DNA from: Cherax quadricarinatus
Taxonomy: Eukaryota; Arthropoda; Malacostraca; Decapoda; Parastacidae
DNA length: 64,000 bases
NCBI RefSeq assembly: GCF_038502225.1
Contig: NC_091325.1
Coordinates: forward strand, 35,506,683 to 35,570,682
Direction of reading: 5' to 3'
In this document: piece by piece, positions 34,718 to 46,100 of the stretch
How positions within the stretch are numbered: the first letter of the stretch is position 1
Layout of the letters: each line of letters starts with the position of its first letter
Position numbers and translations under genes: made by a program
Notes under the pieces: generated by a model
Told to the model about the DNA's origin: nothing
Databases searched by the model: none
Seen by the model: only the letters and a program-made list of their open reading frames with translations

Positions 34718-35777
34718 TGTGGAGAAATTTTCTCCAGGAGGGGGGTATCAGCCCCCTTCAGCCCCTTTCAGCCCCCTTCAGCCCCCTTCAGCCCCTTTCA
34801 GCCCTGAGGGGCCACTCAGAAGGGGCGAGCGTCTTGTTTACTGCTAGAGTGAGTAATTGATCACAGATGTATGCGTAATCAAGTGACCTCCGCTCCTTGC
34901 AGGGGTGTTGCAACGTGTATTTTTATAAGAGACAGTACATCTCTTACTTTAGCAGGACAATTAAGGAAAATCCTGCTCCCACTTTATTACCATAGTAAAG
35001 TTGTACATTGTTGTCTATGATTAAGACAGCAAGAAACAAACATTCTGCTTTGCTTCATCGAGGTGACGACAAGGATGCAAGGTACTAGATCAGCGTTTTT
35101 TTTTTTGTGCTGGGGCCAGTGACGGCATGGAGCGCTGGGGCGTCGGGCAGACTAACTTTGACTCTACTACGAGACACTGACGCCAGGATAACCAGCAAAG
35201 GACACTGATCTGTGCGTTAGTGTGAATAAAGTGTCTCACACAACACAATAAACACTTAGAGAAGTGTGATCAGCTTCTCTTGTGATACATTGTGAACAAT
35301 AAAAACTAATCTTGTTGAACATAGTGTACCAGTGTGCGTTTCCTAGACAATGGAAGACGTGGACATCCAAGGACACTTCAGCTTCTATCAAGTCACCGAT
35401 ATCTGTCGAAGGTGTTGAGAACACCATAGCTCACGTTACAAAGAGCAAGGTATGTTACGAATTTCTTGTAGATCGGGGGATTGCGCAATTCTTGAGTCAC
35501 AAGGAGTTTGTAATCAACCTATAATCGGCAGTAAGGTGTGGACTTTTGAGTCCAAACAAGTAAGTATGTCAGCCATCATCGAATGAAATATGCTGACATA
35601 ACACCCCCTAGGGGTAATATACTTACAATTTGTATCTCTTGACAGCCCACTGTTGTGATGGTTTCGACAGCATCTAGACCTCGTCTGCAGGGACGGCTGT
35701 GTAGACGATTTGCTGTCATTTATCAGCTAAGTGTTCATTATATAATGAACACAGCAGGTAAGGCCTAATTCTCAACA
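34718..35777 (+). repeat. BEL 3' LTR, 1060 bp
   Basis: Same as the 5' LTR except for one fewer T in the T-run near 35096-35106. The bases just before it are C-rich (GCCGCCCCCCAG), not the purine tract expected for plus-strand priming. Confidence 0.96.
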
Positions 35778-36449
35778 CACCTTACATTGTACATCCTGCC
35801 ACGGAATGTACACCTTACATTGTACATCCTGCCACGGAATGTACACCTTACATTGTACATCCTGTCACGGAATGTACACCTTACATTGTACATCCTGCCA
35901 CGGAATGTACACCTTACATTGTACATCCTGCCACGGAATGTACACCTTACATTGTACATCCTGCCACGGAATGTACACCTTACATTGGGCATCCTGTCAC
36001 GGAATGTACACCTTACATTGTACATCCTGTCACGGAATGTACACCTTACATTGTACATCCTGTCACGGAATGTACACCTTACATTGTACATCCTGTCACG
36101 GAATGTACACCTTACATTGTACATCCTGTCACGGAATGTACACCTTGCATTGTACATCCTGCCACGGAATGTACACCTTACATTGTACATCCTGCCACGG
36201 AATGTACACCTTACATTGTACATCCTGCCACGGAATGTACACCTTACATTGTACATCCTGCCACGGAATGTACACCTTACATTGTACATCCTGTCACGGA
36301 ATGTACACCTTACATTGTACATCCTGCCACGGAATGTACACCTTACATTGTACATCCTGTCACGGAATGTACACCTTACATTGTACATCCTGCCACGGAA
36401 TGTACACCTTACATTGTACATCCTGTCACGGAATGTACACCTTACATTC
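35778..36449. repeat. 33-bp minisatellite, right part (about 20 units)
   Basis: Continues the array interrupted at 27524. The main variation is TGCCACGG versus TGTCACGG. Frames at 35787-36452 and 35765-36421 are artefacts. Confidence 0.97.
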
Positions 36450-37277
36450 TGAAAACACTACCCCCCCTCCTTCTTGCATGTCAATCCACCTGACACGTAA
36501 CAATCTTTATATGTAACTGTATATTGTATGAAATACTTTCATTATTCCATATTGAACAACATGATACGTTCAGTATAACTCAATGTATTGATATAATATA
36601 AAATTCAATTCTACATGATTCATGTACAACGTATATCTACTAAACACCCAAACATATCACCTTCTCCAGGAAGGTATAAATATATACATATGTTACATAC
36701 ACTTTACAACACAACCAGTGAAACTACAAAAACCTAATACTATGTCACCCATCAATTACCCTATAATATATATCAATTCAATGGTAACCTAAACCTACGG
36801 GCTCTATAGAGCTCCCATGAAAAAACAATATGTATTAAGAAAACAGGATAAGTCAAGCTTTCTAAAAATATTTCACCCATATCATTAAAACCACTACTAA
36901 GATGTAAGTCTGTTAGCACAAAACATAACAGTGCATGACCTTCACACGTCGATAAATACTGAAGCCTTCCTACCACACGCAATACTTCATGTGTATATAT
37001 ATATTTCGCATTCACACAGTGCACCCACATTGTCATTTCATTACACACATACCAATAATTTCGTTGCAGATATATAATATTCCATCACATTACGACGTCT
37101 GTCGTCCTTTGTCAATTGCATAATTAATAATTAAATTGAAGAATATGTATCGTTCACAACACACAACCCGCTCATCACACAGTCAAAGGCACTTTATGTC
37201 TCAGTACTATATTCATTCTCTTCCACACTAAACCCTTTCACACTGTCCTTATCGGGAAGCCATCCCGCCGCGACCCC
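36450..37277 (-). other. 3' UTR of the minus-strand LINE
   Basis: AT-rich, between the ORF2 stop and the 33-bp array. No coding content. The 91-codon frame 36773-37048 on minus has no motif. Confidence 0.55.
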
Positions 37278-40200
37278 TTACATTGCACGTAAATCCCATA
37301 AATCCCTCAACCGAAAACTCCGATAGCCCTCAGTAAAAGCAGTCTCCCAACTCCCTCCATAAATTTCCCTATTACGACACTTAGTTCTGTAAAATGTCGC
37401 AGCTAACACCTTTATCCTCTCATCCACGCCCACCTCCCTCATGGCCCATGACGTATATATAAAATCCGTGACCAAATACGCTACTGCATTCTCCACCATC
37501 TTACTCACCCCACCTATATCCAAACTTAAAACCCGCAACACCTGCAACCCTCCCCCACCCACTAACCTAAACACCTTTCCTAACCAGACCCGCACCACTT
37601 CTATACAGTCACAAAAATATACCGCATGAAAAATTGTCTCCATGCTTCCACACGCTCTACATTCCCCTCCCTCCCTTATCCTCCTGTTGAATAGGACAAC
37701 CCCAGACGGCAAAATCCCATGTAAAAATCTAAACATTACCTCCCGAACACCCGGTTTTACACGTAATTGTTTTAGACGCGTCCATATTTCGTTCCACGTA
37801 TACGTAGAGTATGCTCCTTCAACAGCAGCCACCACTGACCTACCTTCCACTCCTTCGAGGACCCGCAATTTAACACACGACGGATCCCTCACTGTCATTA
37901 ATAACCTCAACATAGCCTCACCAACTATTAAATCCCTACCCCCCCACCACCGTTGCATATCCTTACTTACTCGCACAAGTCCACCTCCCCTCCCGCACCC
38001 CTCCCTTATATAACTTCGTTTTAGGTACACGCTCATCATCCTTTTTTCCAGAGGTATAAACCCCAGCCCTCCTCGACTGACCGGAAGTGTTAACATCGCT
38101 CTACTTAACCTTTCGCCGCCCGATCCCCATATAAACCTAAAAAACCCATGTTGAAAACGTTTCACCTCACGTCGCATCAGCGGGTACATGACAACGACAT
38201 GCCATATCTTGCTGTACAATAGCACGTTCGTCACTATTACTCTTTGATGCAGCGTTATTTGCGCCACCCTCAAACCACCAAGTCTTTTCAATACTCCATC
38301 CACTATTCTCACCGAATTCACCTCTTGAGCCACCCGTGTATTTCTCACATAAATTATCCCACATATCATTAGTTGATCCACAACCTTCCACCCACCCCCT
38401 ACCACTTCATCCCCATTTGCACTATTCCTTAGGTCTAAAAACTTAGTCTTCTCAACATTAATTTTCATCCCTGAAGCCTCCCCAAACACATCCACCACCT
38501 TACCCACCCTAAGCAAGTCCTTATTACCTCTCACCAAAACAGTCGTGTCATCCACATAACCTACGATACCAGCCCCCCCTCCCCCCAGTCAGTACCCTCC
38601 CCACCTCCCGCAACACACCTCTGAATGGCCCTATAAAATGGATCCTGTATACACGCAAACAATATTTGTGATAGTGGGCAGCCTTGGCGCAGTCCCCGTC
38701 GCATCTGTATTTTAACTCCTAGCCTCCCGTTAACCTGCACCCTCATCGACGCCCCTTGATACAATAATTTTGCCCAAGATAATATTTCTTCCCCAAAATC
38801 TTGCCAATGCATGAACCTCCATAACGCTTCCCTTTCCACACTATCATAAGCAGCCTTCCAATCTAACGCCAATACACCTCCATCACCCAACTCCCCCCGT
38901 TTCTCTATTAATTCTCGAATCATGCCATGCGCTTCATACATCGACCTTCCTGGCACCCCATATTGCCCCCTATCAATTACCTTACCTATTACCCTCTTGA
39001 TTCTGTTCCCTAATATTCTCGCGAACAACTTACAATCTCCACACATAAGCGAAAGTGCCCGATAATCCATTACCGTTGACTGCTCCCCTTTCGGTACCAA
39101 CACCACAACGGTCGTCCATTGCTGCTCTCCCATTACCTCAGCAGCCTTAAGTATGTTAAACAGCCTTACTAAAAAAACCCTCAGAAACCCCCAATTTTTT
39201 ACGTAGAAATCATTTGGCAGTCCGTCTTTACCCGGTGCCTTTCCCAAGCTCACTCCTGACAACGCCTGCCAAATCTCACACTCCGTAATCGGCCCACCTA
39301 ATGCCACCCGATCTTGACCATCAAGCTCACACTGCACATACTCTCCCATTTCCCCCAATGCCACTTCACGGATGCCCACACTTTGCGTATATGACTTAAA
39401 CCAAGCGTCTACATATCCACTCATACCCTCTGTCGTTACCGATGCTTGACCCACTCTATACCCTTCCATCCCTACATGTACGTTTAACCCCATCATCTCC
39501 GTCATCACTCTCCTCTTTCTCTGGCCTCTTAACACGCAAGCCGACGGCCGATCACCCCATAGCACTTCTTCCAATCCTCCCATAATTCGCGCACCATCAA
39601 AATGCTCGTTTTGCAATACCCTAATACTCTCCTTTAAACCCTCAATGTCCTGCACTGGATAGCTTGCTCCTCCTCGTGCATAACAGTCACGCAGCTGCCC
39701 TTCAAGATATCTTTGAAACCCATACTTTAACCGATTATATTCCCTCCCACGACAAATATAATATTCTCTGATACGATTTTTAGCCACCAAATCCCACCAA
39801 TTTACCAGTTCATCATCCCCCGGCCCCTCATCCACCAACCGTTCCCACAATTGCGCAAAAGACTGACGACATTCCTCACCCTGCAAAAGCTTCACATTTA
39901 ACTTCCAATAACCTTGACCCCTTCTAGGCAATCCCTCCCATTCTAGGTCCACCATTACTCCTCTGTGATCCGAAAAAAACCGCGTCCACCACACGCACTC
40001 TTCTACTCTTCTCACTATTACTGTTCGGGGCACGTACAAGCGATCCAGTCTAGCCGCATATCCACGTCTAACAAAAGTATGTTCTACAACCCCACCCCCC
40101 CAACGTCCATTAACCCCACCCCATTTAATAATTCCCCCAAAATCCCCGAACAATACCCTGCTCCTCTAGGTTCTACATCCTTACGTCTTATCACACAATT

Positions 40201-40581
40201 CCAATCACCACCAATTACAGCTACACCCGGCAAAGCACGCAAATAAAATACTAGGACATCCTTCACAAATTTATTCTTAATACGCACATCTCCCTCTGCC
40301 GGACCATACACACACACCAAACTCATCTGTATCCTACCCCACCACCCATCTACACAATGCCTTACCACGAACGGGCCAGCCTCCCCCACCAGGATGGCAA
40401 CTCCTCCTTTCAACTCTATCGCACGCTCCACACACACATTATACCCATTCACCCTCAACTCATAGCCTGGTCTGTAGTTGTGTTCCTGCACGAACACCAC
40501 ATCAACACCACTACGCACCAAATATTCACTAAACCATACAAACTTTCTCTCTGATCTCAATCCATTAATGTTCAATGTCAT
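37278..40581 (-). pseudogene. Minus-strand LINE ORF2: endonuclease + reverse transcriptase
   Basis: ATG at 40581 (MTLNINGLR), overlapping the end of ORF1 by 17 bp. Three frame segments: 40581-40084, about 40153-38561 and about 38590-37278. The endonuclease has LNINGL, VFVQEHN, VCVYGPA, IGGDWN, then in the next frame ARLDRLYVPR and FSDHRGV. The reverse transcriptase has APGKDGLPNDFY, ALDWKAAYDSVE, RRGLRQGCPLSQILF, and GYVDDTTVL just after the second frameshift. The C-terminal part contains CRACGSMETIFHAVYFC, a Cys/His cluster typical of L1-type proteins. Each break lies in a G-run (near 40102 and 38578). Total about 1100 codons. Dead as it stands unless the runs are miscalled. Confidence 0.85.
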
Positions 40582-41824
40582 GCACTTGAAGCTTACAGAG
40601 TGGTTTTCCTTCTTGACCCTGGTACTGTCTTGCCACCAGATCACCTCGGTCCCTCTCCCCCCCTTTAGAAACGCTCTTAACCAACTCCTGCCCATAAGGG
40701 CTGCTGTGTCCTCTCTGCGTAACTTCCGCCCAGGACTTTTTGCCAGTGCGCTGAGCAGGCGTGATCACGTCCTCGGAGTCAGATAGCACAGCAGCGTGCT
40801 TCCGTGATGCTCCCTCTGTTTGCATCATGTCGTCTGTTACATTGTCCCGGTGGAGGTGGATCCATCGCTTGCATCAAGACATTCTTATCACACTGCGCAG
40901 ACCGCAGATCCTGTTCCACGCCCAGATCCACAGCAGACCCAAGAACTAGATCTGGACTCCCAACCTTCCCAATACTCTTGTGAGCCAATAACACATTTAA
41001 AGCCATGGCTAATGAGTCTTCCACATCGCTATCACTCGCATTCGGGGTGTTCTCTTCCAACACCTGAGCTGCGTTCAATGAAGGGGTGCCCCCCCCCTCG
41101 TCACACCTGCTGACTCCATCTCCTCCGCTCTCTCGACCTCCTCACTCCAGGACCCACCTTGTGTAGGCAGAGTCACATAAGGCAAATCTTGCTCCTCACC
41201 CTTCTCTACTGCTGTATGTCGTTGCCGTTGTTCCATGTTGCCACGCCTCCTTCCACACAGAGCCGCTAGGTGATCATGTGACCCACACAACCGACAGGTC
41301 CGGCGTTGCCCAGGGTATGTCACAAACACCTGGGTCCGAAATTCTGGCAGCACTACGTACGACGGAATAGGGTAACGTAACATCATCTTCACAGAATACA
41401 TTCCTTCGGGTATCCCTGCATATGGCCCAGTAGCCCACTTCCCAACAGTGGCCATATGTACTGTACCATATTTGCCCATTGCAAGACGGATGTCAGAATC
41501 ATCCGCCTCGAATGGCACATTTCTAATCTTAACCCATGTGTAATGGCGAGAAACGTCGTGAAGTCGCACGGTCACAGCGGAGTTAACTGTCAAAGTAACC
41601 TCCTGGTACTTGTCCACCACCGCCTCATACACACTTGCCAAGTTAAACTTGACAAAGATCCTCGTCGTGCCATTCAGCGCTACTCCACATATCTCCTCGT
41701 TAGCAATACCATATGTATCTCGTATGATTGCAGGTAGTAGCAGGTCCATGGAAGTTCCTGTCACAGCCCCACGGATAAGCTCAACACAGACTGTGTTTAT
41801 GCGTCTCCGGCTGGCCTGCGCCAT
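40565..41824 (-). pseudogene. Minus-strand LINE ORF1, RNA-binding, frameshifted
   Basis: ATG 41824 (MAQASRRRINTVCV). An RRM-like region is suggested by TTRIFVKFNLASVYEAVV and VRLHDVSRHYTWVKIRNVP, followed by a CCHC knuckle CRLCGSHDHLAALC near residues 190-205. The first frame ends at 41075 after a run of nine G/C. The protein continues in a second frame (NAAQVLEENTPNASDSDVED, acidic) and, after another small indel near 40845, in the first frame again (MMQTEGASRKHAAVLSDSED) to a stop at 40565. It would package the LINE RNA. Confidence 0.75.
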
Positions 41825-41908
41825 GCTGTGAAAATATAACTGCCACTAATCAACGCCAGGGGCAGCAGCAGCGCACGTCCTCACTACTCAAAGGTTGAGA
41901 GACGAAAA

Positions 41909-41936
41909 TACTCCACTGACCACTGTTCACTGTATG
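41909..41936. repeat. Single 24-bp satellite unit at the LINE 5' junction
   Basis: TACTCCACTGACCACTGTTC and the rest of one unit, the same as block C, followed by the direct repeat. It shows that the satellite lay on both sides of the LINE insertion point or was copied as part of the target duplication. Confidence 0.9.
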
Positions 41937-41946
41937 TTTAATTCTT

Positions 41947-42004
41947 CATATACCTACGCACTGTCTTTAGGTTTTCTCTTCTGCATCAGTATTATCATGT
42001 GATT
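41947..42004. repeat. Direct repeat, right copy
   Basis: Matches 27007-27064 with one substitution. Between the satellite unit and this copy there are 10 extra bases (TTAATTCTT region) missing from the left copy. On minus they read GTATATGAAGAATTAAAC, which matches the young LINEs' GTATGTGAAGAACTCAAC, so this is the less altered copy. Confidence 0.9.
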
Positions 42005-42260
42005 ATACCAGTTGTCTTACTTAACTGTAGTGCAGCTTCGGGTTTGATTTTACTTTCGATGTTTCGTCGTTCACAAGCAGACCTTCAGCATCTCTTCCTA
42101 AAATATCATTGCATTTTCAGTAATTCTTTAGTATCTGATGTCTAATGTCCTCGTTGTTATATTTATTTTCCATAATATTTTTGTATTAGCTTCTCTAAAC
42201 GTCCTGTTGAGCAATTGGCTCCTTTAATTTTTGTATTTTTTATTATTCCAGGTTGGATTC
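41947..42260 (-). pseudogene. Old CR1-like LINE, middle of ORF2 (decayed)
   Basis: Minus-strand traces in the order of the young LINEs: a PTWNNKKYKN-like stretch near 42235 (family: SPWFTQRCREA), KSNPKLHYS near 42045 (family: KSDPKLLYSHI), and the YMKN-stop/YEELN stretch next to the satellite (family: VCEELN). This is the counterpart of the 3' half at 4850-6180, now 36 kb away. Sequence further right, to about 42600, may belong to it but is too worn to say. Confidence 0.62.
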
Positions 42261-43101
42261 TCTACTGTAATAATCTAATATTTTTTGTATTAAGCCACAG
42301 ACTGACTTTACATTTATTTCATAACATCAAACTGTTCTGAGAAAGCCTCTGAAACTTACTTAATTCATTATCCTGCAGTCTTATTTTTCTCTACTCTTTT
42401 CTGTCTCATTTTCTCTCTTATTTCAACAGATATTCAGATCTTAAAAAGATCATTAGCTCAAAGTGCCTGTCTGTAGTCAAATCTACATCTTCAATTGTTT
42501 CGTCTGTCCAAGTTTGTAACTTCATTGCTAAATCTGGGTATCACCTTATTGGCCGGACCTACTTCCACTAGTGGGCCCAGCCCATATCTAACAATATTTT
42601 CTACTACCGCACTTTCCCTCTGATTCTCCNNNNNNNNNNNNNNNNNNNNNNNNNNNNNNNNNNNNNNNNNNNNNNNNNNNNNNNNNNNNNNNNNNNNNNN
42701 NNNNNNNNNNNNNNNNNNNNNNNNNNNNNATTTATTTGCTACTTTTCAACGCCTCAGGCAAATCATTCATATCTCAAAATGAGGTTCAAACATTCAATAA
42801 TGCACTGGAAACACATTCAGAAACTTACCGCCATTCTGGAGTGGTGTAAATTGGTGAAATATCAAGAGAGTGAGGGTTGAAATGCTGCTCCTTCAACAAG
42901 TCAAGCAGTACTGAACACTCAAGGAGCTCCCAGCCAATAGCAGAGGACAATACCCAAGTGACACCACCTTCAAGCTCTGCCCAGAAGGTTTGTGATTGGC
43001 TGGATTGAGGCGAGAAGTCTGTGGAAGCATATGCTTTGTGTCTATAGTGCCATGAAAACCATGCTTTTGGTGCCTCAATATTGAGGCACTGCACAGTAAA
43101 G
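42261..43101. other. Worn or unique DNA with assembly gap
   Basis: No gene is visible. 42630-42729 is a run of exactly 100 N, a scaffold gap of unknown true size. To the right (42730-43101) unique sequence leads into the 30-bp array. Confidence 0.8.
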
Positions 43102-46100
43102 CTGCCCACTGCTCCATTGGCTCTTTAATGCTGCCCACTGCTCCACTGGCACCTTAATGCTGTCCACTGCTCCACTGACCACCTTAATGCTGCCCACTGC
43201 ACCACTAGCCACCTTAATGCTGCCCAATGCTCCACTGGCACCTTAATGCTGCCCACTGCTCCACTGGCCCATTAATGCTGCCCACTGCTCCACTGGCCAC
43301 CTTAATGCTGCCCACTGCTCCACTGGCCACCTTAATGCTGCCCACTGCTCCACTGGCACCTTAATGCTGCCCACTGCTCCACTGGCCACCTTAATGCTGC
43401 CCACTGCTCCACTGGCACCTTAATGCTGTCCACTGCTCCACAGGCTCATTAATACTGTCCAATGCTCCATTTGCCACCTTAATACTGCCCACTGCTACAC
43501 TGGCCACCTCAATGCTGTCCACTGATCTATTTGCAACCTTAATGCTGCCCACTGCTACACTGGCCAATTAATGCTGCCCACTGCTCCAATGGCTCATAAA
43601 TGTTGCCCAGTGCTCCAATGGCACCTTAATGCTGTCCATTGCTCCACTGGCTACCATAATGCTGCCCACTGCTCCTCTAGCCTCCTTAATGCTGCCCCCT
43701 GCTCTAATGGTTACCTTAATGCTGCCCCACTGCTCCACTGGCCACCTTAATGCTGCCAACTGCTACACTGGCACCTTAATGCTACCCACTGCTCAATTGA
43801 CAACCTTAGTGCTGCCCACTGCTCCACTAGCCATCTTAATGCTGCCCCACTGCTCCACTTGCCACCTTAATGCTGCCAACTGCTCTACTGGCACCTTACT
43901 GCTGCCCACTGCTCCAGTGGCCAATTAATGCTGCCAACTCCTCCACGGGTAACCTTAATGCTGCCCACCACTCCACTGGCACCTTAATTGTGCCCTCTGT
44001 TCCGCTGGCACCTTAATTCTGCCCACTGCTGCAGTGGCCATCTTAATGCTGCCAACTGCTCCATTGGCAGCCTTAATACTGCCCACTGCTCCAATAGCCA
44101 TCTTAATGCTGCCCATTGCTCCACTGGCACGTTAATGCTGCACACTGCTCCACCAGCCACCTCAATGCTGCCCACTACCCCACTGGCCACCTTAATGCTG
44201 CCCCCTGCTCCAGTGCCCACGTTAATGCTGCCCACTGCTATGCTAGCCATCTTAATGCTGCCCACTGCTCCAGTGGCCACCTTAATGCTGCCCACTTCTC
44301 CAATGGCCACCTTAATGCTGCCTACTGCATCACTGGCCACCTTAATGCTGCCCACTGCTACACTAGCCACCTTAATGGTGCCAACTGCTACACTGGCCAT
44401 CTAGATGCTGCCCACTGCTAACCTGGCCACCTTAATGCTGCCCACTGCTACACTAGCCATCTTAATGCTGCCCACTGCTCTAGTGGCCACCTTAATGCTG
44501 CCCACTGCTGCAATGGCCCCCTTAATGCTGCCCACTGCTTCAGTGACCATCTAAATGCTGCCGCCTGCTCCAGTGCCCACGTTAATGCTGCCCACTGCTA
44601 TGCTAGCCATCTTAATGCTGGTCACTGCTCCAGTGGCCACCTTAATGCTGCCTACTGCTCCAGTGGCCACCTTAATGCTGCCCACTGCTCCAGTGGCCAC
44701 CTTAATGCAGCCCACTGCTCCAGTGGCCATCTTAATGCTGTCACTGCTCCACTGGCCACCTTAATGCTGCCCACTGCTACACTAGCCACCATAATGCTGT
44801 TCACTGCTACATTGGCCATCTTAATACTGCCCACTGATACACTGGCCATCTTAATGCTGCCCACTACTATACTGGCCATTTTAATGCTGCTCACTGTTAC
44901 ACTGGCCATCTTAATGCTGCCCACTGCTTCAGTGGCCACCTAAATGCTGCCCACTGCTCCAGTGGCCACCTTAATGCTGCCCACTGCTCCAGCGGCCATC
45001 TTAATGCTGCCTACTGCATCACTGGCCACCTTAATGCTGCCCACTGCTGCACTAGCCACATTAATTGTGCCAACTGCTACACTGGCCACCTTAATGCTTC
45101 CCACTGCTCCAGTAGCCACCATAATGCTTCCCACTGCTGCAATGGCCCATTTAATTTAATGCTTCCCACTGCTGCAATGGCCCCTTTAATTTAAAGCTGC
45201 CCACTGCTTCAGTGACCATCTAAATGCTGCCCTCTGGTCCAGTGGCCACGTTAATGGTGCCCACTGCTACACTAGACATCTTAATGCTGCCTACTGCTCC
45301 TTTGGCCACCTTAATGCTGCCTACTACATCACTGGTCACCTTAATGCTGCCCACTGCTGCAGTGGTCACCTTAATGCTGCCCATTGCTCCAGTTTCCACC
45401 TTAATGGTGCCCACTTCTCCAGTGCCCACCTTAATGCTGCCCACTGCTGCAGTGGCCATCTTAATGCTGCCCACTGCTACACTGGCCTTCTTAATAGTGC
45501 GCACTGCTACACTGGCCATCTTAATGCTGCCACTGCTCCAGTGGCCACCTTAATGCTGCCCACTGCTCCAGTGGCCACCTTAATGCTGCCCACTGCTCCA
45601 GTGGCCACCTTAATGCCGCCCACTGCTCTAATTTCAACCTTAATGGTGCTCACTGCTCCAGTGCCCATCTTAATGCTTCTCACTGCTACACTGGCCATCT
45701 TAATGCTGCCCACTGCTCCCCTGCCACCTTAATGGTGCCCACTGCTCCACGGGCCACCTTAATGCTGCCCACTGCTCCAGTGGCCATCTTAATGCTGCCC
45801 ACTGCTCCACTGGCCACCTTAATGGTGCCCACTGCTCCACGGGCCACCTTAATGCTGCCCACTGCTCCAGTGACCATCTTAATGCTGTCCACTGCTCCAG
45901 TGTCCATCTTAATGCTGTCCACTGCTCCAGTGGGCATCTTAATGCTGCCCACTGCTCCAGTGTTCATCTTAATGCTTCCCACTGCTCCAGTGGCCATCTT
46001 AATGCTGCCCACTGCTCCAGTGACCATCTTAATGCTGTCCACTGCTCCAGTGTCCATCTTAATGCTGCCCACTGCTCCAGTGGGCATCTTAATGCTGCCC

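Larger units (their letters stand above)
27525..35777 (+). mobile_element. BEL/Pao LTR retrotransposon, complete, young
   Basis: An 8253-bp element with LTRs at 27525-28585 and 34718-35777 and a single uninterrupted gag-pol frame. The target duplication is CACCT (27520-27524 and 35778-35782), 5 bp as usual for BEL/Pao. It sits inside the 33-bp minisatellite. The LTRs differ by only one T in a T-run by eye, so the insertion is recent and the copy may be autonomous. Belongs to BEL/Pao by the Gag-like N-terminus, A17-type protease and DUF5641-like C-terminus. Confidence 0.96.
27063..41909 (-). mobile_element. Minus-strand LINE (L1/Tx1-like), split by BEL element
   Basis: On the minus strand: a short 5' leader (41909-41825), ORF1, ORF2, a 3' UTR, a 33-bp minisatellite, an AT-rich tail and a terminal A-run (10 T on plus at 27063). 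It is flanked by a long direct repeat. Without the 8.25-kb BEL insertion the element is about 6.6 kb. Both ORFs are broken by frameshifts, three of four at runs of seven or more G/C. Assignment to the L1/Tx1 side of LINEs is from motif style (LNINGL, VFVQEHN, GLRQGCPLS, GYVDD) and is tentative. Confidence 0.75.

Noticed and set aside
35236..35427. Minus-strand 63-codon frame, present in both LTRs
   Set aside because: Antisense to LTR sequence, no motif.
42630..42729. Biological boundary at the N run
   Set aside because: Exactly 100 N is a standard scaffold gap placeholder. Nothing can be inferred across it.
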